A stretch of 63,776 bases of DNA from Bacteroidaceae bacterium (lineage in GTDB: Bacteria; Bacteroidota; Bacteroidia; Bacteroidales; Bacteroidaceae), in assembly GCA_017466065.1 (NCBI GenBank), contig JAFTUV010000007.1:1-63776 (forward strand), given 5' to 3'. Shown here piece by piece: positions 53,611 through 63,500 of the stretch. Every line of letters starts with the position of its first letter. Position 1 is the stretch's first letter. Below the pieces are notes generated by a model, which saw only the letters and a list, made by a program, of their open reading frames with translations, did no database searches and had not been told where the DNA came from. Both the position numbers and the translations under genes were made by a program.

Positions 53611-54378
53611 TCAAAGGTTTATGCCTAGTTCAGATAATTCTGCAAGCGTGTCGTCGCTGATGGGCGCACCGGCTTGCTGTATTGTCCGAACACGTTCAAC
53701 AATTTTGGTACGCAGAGAAGCTACTTTTTCTTCCTTACCTTCGTCGATAAGTTTCTTCAACTTGCCCTTACCTTCAGATATGTACTTACGGGCATTGCCA
53801 ATTTGTGTGGCGAGTTCTGCCGCGTCAATAGGCTGCTCCCCTTCCTTACCATCGGTATCTTTAGGAAGATTCATTTCCTTAACATAACCGTCATAAGCCG
53901 CAAGAGCCTCACGGTAAGCCTTTTCCGCTTCATCAAGAAGTTTCAATTTCTCATAGCGGTCACAAGGCTGCATTTTCTCCATAGCCTTGAGTTCCTCAAA
54001 GAGGGCCTTAATTTTTGTATAGCGTTCAAAGTTTCCATCCCAAAGCTGCTGAATATCTTCAGGCAGTTCATCGTGGTCGGCACGTTTGCCGGCATGTTCA
54101 GCTTCAGGCTTGGCAACCAGCTGCTCAACAGCAGGCATTATAACTCTCTCCATGGCAACAACCTCGTGCAGAGTCTTGCCGTCATCGCGTATACGCAGAT
54201 GCTTCTTCAGTTCATACTCAAGTTTCGGCATCATTTTCTCACGTCTACGGATTATATTCTGATGTAGAATACGGTTACGATTCAACTGGAGCAACAATGT
54301 TGCGCCTTCATCGATATTACGTTTCTCGACAGGCGTATCGAGCCAGGTTCTTATTTTTTCAGTAAATTTATGATCCAT
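53611..54378 (-). CDS. Helical phage protein, unknown
   Basis: A 255-residue, strongly charged, largely coiled-coil protein (LEYELKKHLRIRDDGKTLHE, KIKALFEELKAMEKM, KLIDEGKEEKVASLRTKIVERV). It sits in the capsid operon between a structural gene and the PLD-like gene. Possibly a head-assembly or internal head protein; no family recognised. Confidence 0.55.
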   Translation of the reverse strand: MDHKFTEKIRTWLDTPVEKRNIDEGATLLLQLNRNRILHQNIIRRREKMMPKLEYELKKHLRIRDDGKTLHEVVAMERVIMPAVEQLVAKPEAEHAGKRADHDELPEDIQQLWDGNFERYTKIKALFEELKAMEKMQPCDRYEKLKLLDEAEKAYREALAAYDGYVKEMNLPKDTDGKEGEQPIDAAELATQIGNARKYISEGKGKLKKLIDEGKEEKVASLRTKIVERVRTIQQAGAPISDDTLAELSELGINL

Positions 54379-54449
54379 AGTATCTAAAATTTAAAGCCGG
54401 CAGCAGCCCTAAAGCAAACTGCCGACCTCCGTACAGACAAAAGCAGTAT

Positions 54450-55052
54450 TTATCCCAATTCAACCAACTCGCCGGTTGAAGCATCAATATCACCATCATC
54501 GGTAGGGATGAGACCTTTGTAGAAAGGTGCCGGAGCAACATCGGAAACCTCAATATTGAGAGTAGTACCAGAAGCATCAGTCTCTTTAGCTCCCGACTCC
54601 TGTGTAGGTTTCACATTTGTAGAGAACATTTCGTTACCAATAACTCGGAAAGAGCCGTCACGTTCCTGATAGATGAACAGAAGGTTGGATGCGTTTGCCA
54701 AACGTGCAAAGCCTGTAGCCTCCTCTCCCTTACCCGGATGCTTGAAAGTTGCCTTGTTCAAGAAACTCTTTGAAGGTTTCTCTCCTTGCGAATCACAGGT
54801 GACATTAGATGCCAAGTCATCAAGGTCGATTACCTTAAATTTGGCGTCGGCTACTAATGTAAAATCACCCTTGTAACAACCAAGTTCACCCATCTTGACT
54901 GCTTCATCACTGAGCTTTGGCAATTCGGGGTACTTAGCAATATTATCCTGCTGGATGAAGTACGCCTTGCGGCGTATACCTGGCATTACCGTGTTACCGT
55001 CACAAAAGCGGACAGAATCATACAGATTCAGAGTTGAACATTCATTTCCCAT
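54450..55052 (-). CDS. Probable virion structural protein
   Basis: A 200-residue protein 11 bp after the major capsid gene. Beta-rich with DFTLVADAKFKVIDLDDLA, SNLLFIYQERDGSFRVIGNEMF and an acidic C-terminus. Candidates are the major tail tube or a head decoration protein; size and position allow both. Confidence 0.5.
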   Translation of the reverse strand: MGNECSTLNLYDSVRFCDGNTVMPGIRRKAYFIQQDNIAKYPELPKLSDEAVKMGELGCYKGDFTLVADAKFKVIDLDDLASNVTCDSQGEKPSKSFLNKATFKHPGKGEEATGFARLANASNLLFIYQERDGSFRVIGNEMFSTNVKPTQESGAKETDASGTTLNIEVSDVAPAPFYKGLIPTDDGDIDASTGELVELG

Positions 55053-55063
55053 AGTATATTCCT

Positions 55064-56017
55064 TTATGCGTTGAACAATTTACCAACGAGCAGTCTCTCG
55101 GGAGAGAGAGTCTCGAACTGCACGCCGAAGAACATTGTTGCGATGAACTGAAGAATGAACGCAGCGTGTTTCTCTACTGCGATGTTCTCTTCCTCGCCCC
55201 TCTGATTAACACCTACAAGCATATTGCCAGGAGTACTCAAGTGAATGAAGCCTGAGCCTTTCTTGTTTGCAAGAGGCACAAACTCAATGTTCTCGAAGCC
55301 CTCAACAATCTTCTTCTCATACGCAGTGTTATAAGGTACAGCACCTGTTGTAGCCTTATAATCCTTCATATAAGCACGGTGTATTGAAGGATCGCAATAG
55401 AGCTTCAGCTTTGTCTCCTCGAGCAACAGCTCGTTAGCAGACTCGCAGTACGATGTAATCAAATCAACCGCATTGGTCTCATCGATCTTCTCTGTAAACT
55501 CGAAAAGGTTACCCTTGGCTGTAGAGATATTGCCACCTGCAATCTCTGTAGAGGTTATCGTATCAAAGCCATTGAAAAGGTCAATGGTCTTGTCACCATC
55601 CTCCTTGCGAACTGCTGTCCACAAGGCCTTATAAAGATTGTGTCCGAGGCGTGCAGCATAGTAAGCCAACACCTTCTGAACAATCTCTGTATGTTTCAGT
55701 GCCTCGCCCTTGGTTATCGCAGAACCATAGAGCGACTGAACGACAGAGTTCGGCTTGAATTCTCGAACAACAGAACCGAAGTAGGTGTAAAGAGTGCGAC
55801 CATTAATCTTGGTCTCGCTCTTGTCGATGCGAGTGTCAGAGTATGGTCCGAACTCCATATCACCCTCCAGCTGGCCGACAGTTTCGGCATAGCGGATACC
55901 TGTTCGCAAACTCATATGATTGAGTACCGGCGCAAGCGCATGCACAGGCATCATCAGCAACTCTTTACGCAGTTTCTTGGCACCTTTGGCCAAATCATCG
56001 TGTGTTATATTTACCAT
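55064..56017 (-). CDS. Major capsid protein
   Basis: A 317-residue protein consistent with an HK97-fold capsid subunit. It directly follows the protease/scaffold gene (2 bp gap). Features: N-terminal helical arm (KKLRKELLMMPVHALAPVLNHMSLRTG), an E-loop-like stretch, KVLAYYAARLGHNLYKALW helix and a C-terminal domain (AAFILQFIATMFFGVQFETLSPERLLVGKLFNA). About 415 copies would form a T=7 shell if canonical. Confidence 0.82.
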   Translation of the reverse strand: MVNITHDDLAKGAKKLRKELLMMPVHALAPVLNHMSLRTGIRYAETVGQLEGDMEFGPYSDTRIDKSETKINGRTLYTYFGSVVREFKPNSVVQSLYGSAITKGEALKHTEIVQKVLAYYAARLGHNLYKALWTAVRKEDGDKTIDLFNGFDTITSTEIAGGNISTAKGNLFEFTEKIDETNAVDLITSYCESANELLLEETKLKLYCDPSIHRAYMKDYKATTGAVPYNTAYEKKIVEGFENIEFVPLANKKGSGFIHLSTPGNMLVGVNQRGEEENIAVEKHAAFILQFIATMFFGVQFETLSPERLLVGKLFNA

Positions 56018-56019
56018 AA

Positions 56020-57060
56020 TCAGATTAGGTCTTTAACGCTATTAAACATCTCCTTTGAGCGAGTGACAACATCAAAGTCCTCATTCTCATTGGTCTTCAC
56101 AATCTCGGTATCCTCAGCACCCGGTCCCTTCTTAAGGTTCTCAATTTGAGTGTTGAGGTCAGCAATGGTACTGTCGCGTTTGGCGATAGTATCATCCTTA
56201 TCTGAGATAGACTTTTCCAGTGTGGCCAGATGGGCCTCCACCTTCTGCATCTCATCGCCGGTGATAGCAACTGCGCCATCAGCGGTTACGTCAAAGTCCT
56301 CTTTCTCGAGAACCTTGCCGACGGAATTGAATTTCTTTTTCATTACTGTGGAATTATTTTGGTTATCGCCATTGTCAAGAGTATCGGCAGGAGCTTCATC
56401 CTTCTTGCCTGTAATTGCATTCAAAATGCGCGAAACCCACGATGGGGCTTCATCCTCGAATGAAATTCCTTCAACAGGCAGTTCCATATTAAGGAAGCGT
56501 TCTTTGTCTGCCAACGAAAGATTCTGTTTTCTGTCATCGGCAGAAATTTCGTCGATAAGGCCGAGTTCAAGAGCTTCGGTGGCGTTCAGCCATTTGCCCT
56601 GCTTGAGAACATCAAGAATGTCAGAGATAGGTTTGCCGCATCGGTCAGCATACAGCTGGGCGAGAACAACATCAATTTTGTCGTTCTCTTTCTTGTTGGC
56701 AGTCAGTTCATCAATAAGCTTCTGAATCTGGTCGGCATTGTAGCTGCCCCAGGCGTCGATAAAATTTGAACATTTGTGAACCAGGAAGAAAGAATATTTC
56801 CCCATTACGATTTTCTTTGCACCCATAGCTGCTACTGTGGCAGCAGATGCAGTAAAGCCGGAGATGTACGCAGTTACATCGCCATGGTCGCGGAACTGTT
56901 GCATAATGTCGAGTCCGTCGTCGAGAAAACCTCCGGGCGAGGAGATAAGCACATCGACATGTTTGTCCTTGTAACGGGACAAAGCCTCTCGCACCGCAGT
57001 TTTGGAACAATTCCAACAACCGATAGTAGTGTTGAGAATGAGATGATAGTTCATTTGCAT
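56020..57060 (-). CDS. ClpP-like prohead protease fused to scaffold
   Basis: A 346-residue head-maturation protease. Residues about 1-190 are a ClpP/S14 fold: VLISSPGGFLDDGLDI (substrate-binding glycines), the nucleophile Ser in GFTASAATVAAMGA (about 73), and His in FFLVHKCSN (about 95). The C-terminal half (about 225-335) is a charged coiled coil (DEMQKVEAHLATLEKSISDKDDTI) typical of a scaffold released by self-cleavage. First gene of the capsid-terminase operon behind late promoter 4. Confidence 0.9.
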   Translation of the reverse strand: MQMNYHLILNTTIGCWNCSKTAVREALSRYKDKHVDVLISSPGGFLDDGLDIMQQFRDHGDVTAYISGFTASAATVAAMGAKKIVMGKYSFFLVHKCSNFIDAWGSYNADQIQKLIDELTANKKENDKIDVVLAQLYADRCGKPISDILDVLKQGKWLNATEALELGLIDEISADDRKQNLSLADKERFLNMELPVEGISFEDEAPSWVSRILNAITGKKDEAPADTLDNGDNQNNSTVMKKKFNSVGKVLEKEDFDVTADGAVAITGDEMQKVEAHLATLEKSISDKDDTIAKRDSTIADLNTQIENLKKGPGAEDTEIVKTNENEDFDVVTRSKEMFNSVKDLI

Positions 57061-57071
57061 TATAGTTTATG

Positions 57072-57106
57072 CAAATGAACAAAGTACAGGAAGATAGTAA
57101 AAAGAC
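57072..57106 (-). promoter_or_regulatory. Phage late promoter 4 (capsid-terminase operon)
   Basis: GTCTTTTTAC (57106-57097), 17 bp, TTCATTTG (57079-57072; one mismatch to TAnnTTTG), 11 bp before the protease start. The 10-mer overlaps the T tract of the terminator hairpin at 57099-57127. Confidence 0.7.
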
Positions 57107-57127
57107 CTGCAAAACGCTTTACAGGTC
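57099..57127 (-). terminator. Terminator overlapping late promoter 4
   Basis: On the minus strand GACCTG (57127-57122) pairs with CAGGTC (57109-57104), followed by TTTTT. The 3' arm end and T run are the first bases of the late promoter 10-mer. It starts inside the 3' end of the upstream gene. Confidence 0.7.
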
Positions 57128-57535
57128 CAAAATAGGCAATAATCCGTATGTATTGGAGTACTCAACAGAAAGCGTGGTACCCGACTTTTCGGTTACAACA
57201 GAAGGGAAATTGTCGTGCGTTGTTGTGATTGGATACGGCGAACGTTCAGTACCCAACAGATATTTATCGCCGGTCACAGTTGTCAGCCTGTAACACAGAT
57301 GCCTGTTTTCTACAAGAAACTGAGTCTTCAGCAATGCAGTCATCTTGATATTATATATAGTATTCTTCTTTACAACTTTGCTTGTAGAAGTCGCAGAAGA
57401 GAGCCCTACCGTATCAAGCGACTGGAAATTACGCCACATATTCAAAAATACTCCTTTGCCTGGCACAACAGTTATATCTTTAAGGAAACGAGCTTCGATA
57501 AATTCAACTTTGTATATATTGTTCAGTACAGTCAT
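57119..57535 (-). CDS. Small beta-rich phage protein, unknown
   Basis: A 138-residue protein with alternating hydrophobic strands (NNIYKVEFIEARFLKDITVVPG, CYRLTTVTGDKYLLGTE). Stop codon lies inside a terminator. It follows the candidate regulator by 67 bp, perhaps in the same transcript. No function recognised. Confidence 0.55.
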   Translation of the reverse strand: MTVLNNIYKVEFIEARFLKDITVVPGKGVFLNMWRNFQSLDTVGLSSATSTSKVVKKNTIYNIKMTALLKTQFLVENRHLCYRLTTVTGDKYLLGTERSPYPITTTHDNFPSVVTEKSGTTLSVEYSNTYGLLPILDL

Positions 57536-57602
57536 ATCAAGTGTTAAAGGTGGTTAATGGTTTATAACGGTAGTTAAAGAGGGAAAAAGAGCCACTTTGT
57601 CC

Positions 57603-58085
57603 TTATTTTTTTCTTGAAAAATTTCGCAAATCTATTCCTTTTTCAGTATAGGCCTTGCGTATCCTGAAATATTTCTGCCTGACAGTCTCAACAGAGTCAA
57701 GAGATATACCGTGCATTTCACACCAGGCTTCAATATGCGTGTTTATACCTTTACCGTCATTTGAAAGAGTCAACATCGAAAGCTCGGCCCACAAGTTCTG
57801 GATGAACCTATCCTCGATAGCTTCGATGATTGCTTTTTTCCCGCTATTGGAAATGTAGTTGTAGTACTCTGCCGGTTTAGCTTTAGAATCCGGGATACAA
57901 ATTGCTGTAAACTCACCCGCAGTGTTGATTTCAACAGGGGCATCAGCAGGCCTACGTTGAAGGAAGGTGCGGATAACAGCATTCTCATTGGAGTGGTCGG
58001 GGAACGATACAGGCTCGCCCAGAGAGTGGACAAGCCACTCCTTGAGATAAGGTTTCAGTTTGATGTAAATACAGAATTGGCTCAT
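57603..58085 (-). CDS. Possible phage regulator (HTH-like C-terminus)
   Basis: A 160-residue protein (ATG 58085; a TTG 21 bp upstream is less likely because it lies in the promoter region). The N-terminus is FCIYIKLKPYLKEWLVHSLG. The C-terminal 45 residues (NTHIEAWCEMHGISLDSVETVRQKYFRIRKAY) have an HTH/sigma region 4-like helical layout. It stands alone between late operons, behind its own -7 box and next to a field of short repeats, so a regulatory role (such as late-gene control) is a reasonable inference, not shown. Confidence 0.45.
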   Translation of the reverse strand: MSQFCIYIKLKPYLKEWLVHSLGEPVSFPDHSNENAVIRTFLQRRPADAPVEINTAGEFTAICIPDSKAKPAEYYNYISNSGKKAIIEAIEDRFIQNLWAELSMLTLSNDGKGINTHIEAWCEMHGISLDSVETVRQKYFRIRKAYTEKGIDLRNFSRKK

Positions 58086-58103
58086 AACAAAAAGATTATA
58101 CAG

Positions 58104-58111
58104 CAAAGATA
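58104..58111 (-). promoter_or_regulatory. Candidate promoter (-7 box) of the regulator-like gene
   Basis: Minus-strand TATCTTTG fits TAnnTTTG, 18 bp before ATG 58085. Neither the late 10-mer nor a clear host -33 is found upstream. Confidence 0.45.
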
Positions 58112-58171
58112 ATAAGTAAACAACAAAAATCTGCTAAAATAAACAGATTTCGTTCACACATATTCGAGCTT

Positions 58172-58390
58172 CTACACTTTCTACATCCACTACTTTTTTA
58201 TAACACATTGATATTAAACAATATATAAAGCAAGTCATATTTCTACATTGTAGAAAAAAGGCCTTTTTTGTAGAAAAAATGTAGTTGTAGTAAGATTTGT
58301 AGAAGAATGTAGAATGAATGTAGCGGTATTACTACAATATAATTTATTTATTATTAACATTGTAGAATATGTAGAAAGTGTAGAACGTAG
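58172..58390. repeat. TGTAG/CTACA repeat field
   Basis: At least 14 copies of TGTAG or its complement CTACA, often as TGTAGAA, in about 220 non-coding bp. Left copies read CTACA; right copies mostly TGTAG. Between them is the palindrome TTTCTACA-T-TGTAGAAA (58240-58256). This arrangement is expected of a multi-site protein-binding region (operator, origin or centromere-like). Confidence 0.75.
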
Positions 58391-58427
58391 TTTAACCCGA
58401 AAAAACACAAATAGCGCCAAACAGCAC

Positions 58428-58460
58428 AAAAAAAGCAGGACGCCGTTCACAACGCCCTGC
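58428..58460 (-). terminator. Terminator of the tail operon
   Basis: Minus-strand stem GCAGG...CGTT / AACG...CCTGC with a small loop and bulge, followed by seven T, 28 bp after the tail gene stop codon. Confidence 0.85.
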
Positions 58461-58487
58461 AGAGGTAAATAAAAACACCTTAGCCTA

Positions 58488-60512
58488 TTACTCCATTTCG
58501 TAGAAATATCCGGTAACGATTTTCTCGGTACCTTTGGCACTTATCCGGTACTCTAACTTCTCGCAGAGGAACTTCTTGTTACGGATGATGAATGTAGAGT
58601 TAACTTTCAATTGCTTATTTGTTACGAACTTTATACAGTATTTTACTTGAGTGTCTATTTTCTTCAAATGTTTGAAAACCTCGGAATAGAATGTACGGTA
58701 AGTGTATTGATGGCCGATGATTGTCCTATATATAGAATCAATATTCAGTGACAGGCTTTCATACGCCGACTTTTGCAAGGTTCCACCACCACCAGCATAA
58801 TAAGTATCGGCTTCCCACTGGTCTTTAATATACCCGGCCGGGTAAAATAGATAATTCTCTACCTGTGTCAATAAAGAACTCGGGTAACCCTCATTATAAT
58901 CAGTCTCGGCGCGTTTCGCCATACCACCATCATAGAGGCATATAGACATAATATCCTCTTTCGTATCAACCTTTTCAGTTTCTCCGGAAATGAGACCAGC
59001 GATATACACGTTGGTTTCACCATCAACTCCCGCAGGATCTGTATTGTCTGCCTTTACCAGATGAAAGCACGTTTTTGTGTACGATATAGTTCCATCTGTA
59101 TCATAGAAATCAACACTGGCATCATTGATGGATTTGGCAGGACATATCTTCAATTCTATATCAAGGTCATTCTTACCCTCCACGTTGATAAGGTTGTCAA
59201 ATTCATCAATTGTAATAGTCTTGGCGTGGTTTGTGTATGTACGTCCCTGGCCGTCTATGTGGTCATAGAGTTCTATGATATACGACCTTCCGCCAACCTT
59301 AAAGATTGTTCCTTTGTGTTTCAGGAGGCCGTCGCTTTGCATTCCACTACCTCTGTCCTGAGAGAGTTTGGTCATAAAGCTTTGCAAACCATCAGAAAGG
59401 TCACTGACATCGTTATATGTAGTATCAATCTTAGCAACCTCGCGGATACCATCATCTATACGGTCATATGCATCAGTAACCTCAGCATAACCAATATTGG
59501 CATTGGCTATATCGGTTGTTTCATCAGGTTCTATCGATACTGAATATTCCTCAAGTATATTATCGACATACTCAATATTATCCTTAAAATAGTCTGCTCT
59601 TGATTTGATGATAGTCTTTTTTGTGCTCTCATCGATAAAGAACACCACAGCGAATAAGTTTTCAATCTCCTCAATGAACTGTGAGACAGTCCAATGAGGA
59701 AGCGTGCGTGCGATTGCAGAACGGTTGTTGGCTGTGACAATAACCAAGTGCATAAAGAAGTCGTTGTCACGCAGACAATTCTCGGCAACAGGATATCCCA
59801 AATTTTCAAAAACACGTTCTATCATCTGCACCAGATAAGGCTGTGCCGACAAATAAACCGTATCAATGTCATTGATGGCCGGACATCTTTTAGAAGCTCC
59901 GCCATTGTCTGTATACGTTTTAATGCCGAAATTGTTGCAAGTGATATCGTAGTTCTCGTTGACACAAGGCAAAGCCACCCAGTCAATGGGTGCTTCCTTT
60001 GTATTCTCGTTCCATAAACTTTTGCAAAGATTCTTGTATGCTGCCTCTACACCTAAAGAAGATATATCACTGCTAAAATTGCCGGCAATGTGCTCGGCCA
60101 TGGAGCGCATAGTAAGGTCCGATGACGTAATCCCTGCAACATCATACCAGGTGCCAAGCGATAGTTCATCAATGAAACGGTTCTCATTCTTGTTGTAGAA
60201 GTTGAGTTCGGAGTTACCACCCATCAGCTGCACTTTTACAGCAGTATCCGTAACATTTGTAATGGTTGCGATACCATTTAGGATATCCACATTATCAACG
60301 TTCAGCCTGGCCGTGAATGTGGTTTTCACAGCCTTTCTCTGGTCTTTGCGATACAAGTGCCCGAAAATTGCAATATTCTCAGGGCAAACAGGGAGTGTAA
60401 CATCGTATGTATACGTTCCCGACTTTGTAAAGTAAGTGTTTTCACGCACAAACTTTATTGTCTGCGTTTCATCGATAACGGCTTGCTTGCCGTCCAAAAA
60501 TAATGTTGTCAT
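58488..60512 (-). CDS. Tail protein, probable hub/distal tail
   Basis: A 674-residue protein whose start overlaps the tape measure gene by 4 bp (ATGA), the usual place of distal-tail or hub proteins. N-terminal beta domain (TQTIKFVRENTYFTKSGTYTYDVTLPVC), a middle region with HWTVSQFIEEIENLFAVVFFIDEST, and a C-terminal beta region (KHGTIFKVGGRSYIIELYD). Similar layouts occur in phage tail hub proteins. The exact role needs structure comparison. Confidence 0.65.
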   Translation of the reverse strand: MTTLFLDGKQAVIDETQTIKFVRENTYFTKSGTYTYDVTLPVCPENIAIFGHLYRKDQRKAVKTTFTARLNVDNVDILNGIATITNVTDTAVKVQLMGGNSELNFYNKNENRFIDELSLGTWYDVAGITSSDLTMRSMAEHIAGNFSSDISSLGVEAAYKNLCKSLWNENTKEAPIDWVALPCVNENYDITCNNFGIKTYTDNGGASKRCPAINDIDTVYLSAQPYLVQMIERVFENLGYPVAENCLRDNDFFMHLVIVTANNRSAIARTLPHWTVSQFIEEIENLFAVVFFIDESTKKTIIKSRADYFKDNIEYVDNILEEYSVSIEPDETTDIANANIGYAEVTDAYDRIDDGIREVAKIDTTYNDVSDLSDGLQSFMTKLSQDRGSGMQSDGLLKHKGTIFKVGGRSYIIELYDHIDGQGRTYTNHAKTITIDEFDNLINVEGKNDLDIELKICPAKSINDASVDFYDTDGTISYTKTCFHLVKADNTDPAGVDGETNVYIAGLISGETEKVDTKEDIMSICLYDGGMAKRAETDYNEGYPSSLLTQVENYLFYPAGYIKDQWEADTYYAGGGGTLQKSAYESLSLNIDSIYRTIIGHQYTYRTFYSEVFKHLKKIDTQVKYCIKFVTNKQLKVNSTFIIRNKKFLCEKLEYRISAKGTEKIVTGYFYEME

Positions 60513-63500
60513 CGTTTCGGATTGTTCTTGAGTCTGTTATAATCTGAATATTTCTTATCAAAGCCTCGTTCACCGTCCATAACCATAAACGCCTCTATTC
60601 CTTCCTCAAGACGCTCATTAAGCCGCTGAACGACCTTGCTATTACTGCTTATACTTCCGGCAACGGCAAGCAGCTCTCCGCTGTTCTGGACACTCTCGTT
60701 GGCAGTGGTGCTCGTTGCCTTTACAACAGCACCGGTTCCGAGGGCATGAGAGACGTCGTTGGCAGTAAGACTGCCGACAGTATTGTTGCGCTGGGCGTAA
60801 TCGACCAGAGAAAAGAAGGGAGACAACGCAGGATTTCTTGTAGCCTGTGCATTGGCCACAAACTCGTTGGCGTGAACAACGCCTACTTCTTCACGGTCAT
60901 CGGCCGACTTGCGTGTGAAACCGCCGGTGTAATACCCCGCCTGCTGCGCCTGGTGTTGCTTCTTTATTGTTGCTATCTGAACAGCTCCGGCAGCTATTGC
61001 CATAGCAGCAGCTATCGGACCAAGCAGCCAATGCTCTTTCGATGCCGAAGCATACGCATTTATAGCAGCGACAGCAGTCTGCGCGACGGCACCGGCAATC
61101 TCTATTTTCTGCGCTTGCTTGCTGTATTTCGTTTTAACCTTGGCAATCTCTTTCTCTTTTTTCTCCTCGAGTTGCTTTGAACGGGCAGAATTCCTCCCGG
61201 CAGCAGCAATCATCTTATCATACTTCTTCTCTATCTCTGCAACCTCCACATCACAACAAGCCTGTGAGTATGCACTGTACTGCTCAAGCGCTGCTCCGGC
61301 CACCGCCCAGGTAGCCTGTGCCACAGTGCCGATTTTCTCCATATTGGAGACAGTCTTGTCAGTGGTACCGGAAACAAGCGCATCAATAGATGTATACAGA
61401 TTGGTGAGCATATTACCATAGCCACCATCGGAAAATTTTCCACCCTGAGTGTATTTTTCCTGTATGGCCTTGCGCAGCTGTTGGTATTCTTCTTCTTTTA
61501 CAAGTCCTGCTGTGTGCATCTCATCAAGAACTGTGAGTTCAGCGTTCATCTGCGCCTCGGCCGATGTTTCGGAATACTTCTTTCGCCACTGCCGGAGTCT
61601 ATCGGCATATTCACGTTGTTTGCGTAACGCTTCATCAGCTTCGGCCTGTGCTATCTGTTGCTCGATTTGATATGCCTCTTTCGACATAGCAGCCTCCCGA
61701 TAAAGAGCAGCTTTCCTACGCAGATAATCGATGTTTATTTCAAACAGTCGCTGGTCGCGCACCTTCTCATTGCCAAACAGAACACTATTCGTGTTGTAGC
61801 AATCCTCGAGTACCTGGTTCTGCTCTGCCTGTTGCTGACGTTCCAGATCGTCAAGTGACATATTGAGCAACTCATTATTGTGTCTTTCAAGGAGTTGCTT
61901 TTCTTTCTCAAGCAGTTGCAAATAACCGTTTTCTTCGGTCATATTACGTTGCTCATAAGCAGCCTGACAATCATCCAAATATTGCAGTTCTGCTTGATGC
62001 AACCTTTCAATGTGCTGCTGATATGTTATTTCTCCTCGAGAATATGCAGCATCCTCAATGGCGCGTTGTCTTGCCCACTTCTCTTTAGCAGCCTGTTCTG
62101 CAAATGATATATCTTTCTTTGGATCATCATCTGAGGGATTCCCGCCCCCTCCGGAGCCACCTCCGCCATTATTGTTGGAGTTATTGTTAATCTCCTCGAC
62201 AAAAGAATTACTCAAGCCTTCGCCGTAAACACCAAATATCATTGCTTCCTTTTCGGCTATGGCATCAAGTTCCTCGTTGATTTTTTGCAAAGTTTTTTGT
62301 TTTAAGGCAATATTTGCCCCAGTACCCATATTCATCATTCGTCCCTCGCGTCCACCGACAAAGTTGCCAGATTTTGATAAGGCAACAGCGTTGTCGAGAT
62401 CTTTCTTCGCTTCTTCCTTTTCGATATTTAAACGCGCCTTTTCACCACCCAGTTCGGATAGCATATCTTTTGCACCTTCAATCTCATATTTCTTTGTCAA
62501 AGATTTGAGATATTCATCGAGAGCCTTTTTATTAGCCTTGTACTGTCCAGTTGTCTCATCTAACTGAGCATTGTAACTGGGAATAATCTGATTTAGGGCA
62601 TTGACAGCATTCTTCCTACTCTCCAATGAGGCTGTTTCATCCTCGGCGACTTTCAGAAGAACTTTCAGACGATTTTCTTCCTCTGCCATTTTTTGCTTAG
62701 CACCATCCCTTATTTTTCCGAGTGCCTTTTCGCCCTCTGAAACTTTATCCAATCGACGGTTATAATCAATCAAAAGTCCAACGAGTGTGGTAAGAACCAC
62801 AATAGCAATACCCCAAGGGTTTTTCATCATTTCAACTTTAAGTTTCTTCAGCATTGCAAGAGATTTTTCCTGTAAGAGAAGCTTTGCTTTTTTCAAGGTC
62901 ATTTCTTTTTCAGTCCAAAGATTTTTTAATTTGATATAACCTGTGTATAGAAGAACAGCAGAGCCTGTAGAAATTATTGTTACTTTGTATTTGCTAAACA
63001 CTTCCAATAATGCATTGAGAGTCTTAATCATCATCGTACCGGTCGATGTGAACGCCCCCATAATGGGCAGAAGTTTCTCGCCGAGGGCAACCTTAACCTC
63101 CTCAAGTTTCTTACGTTTCTTCTCGAGCTTTGCTTCTTCGGTTTCGTTCTGAACATTCGATTCTTTTATTACAGATGTGGCATCCTCATACGCAGCTTGT
63201 GCCTCCTGTTGTTTCTGTTTAACCAGTTCAATGTTCTTGGCAAGTGTTGTAAGTGTTGCTGTTGCACCATCACCCTGTATATTCATTTCTTTGAATATAG
63301 GTGCGAGCACGTCCATTTTGCCTAACGAATTAAGATGTTCCAACAACATGATGAAAGCAGCATTGATATCTGTCTTTACTAATTGTGTAAAGTTGGATAC
63401 CTCTAAGCCGGCAACCTGTGCAATCTTCGCCGGTTCCTGAAACATTTTATTGAGTAACCTCGATGTAGCAGTTGCCGATTTTTCCACATTCTGGCCATTG

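Noticed and set aside
57581..57593. Fifth late promoter (GCTCTTTTTC) before the 138-aa gene
   Set aside because: The 10-mer has two mismatches and no -7-like box 17 bp downstream.
58172..58390. Possible CRISPR array
   Set aside because: The repeated unit is only 5-7 bp with irregular spacing in both orientations and there are no cas genes; it is a binding-site-like field.
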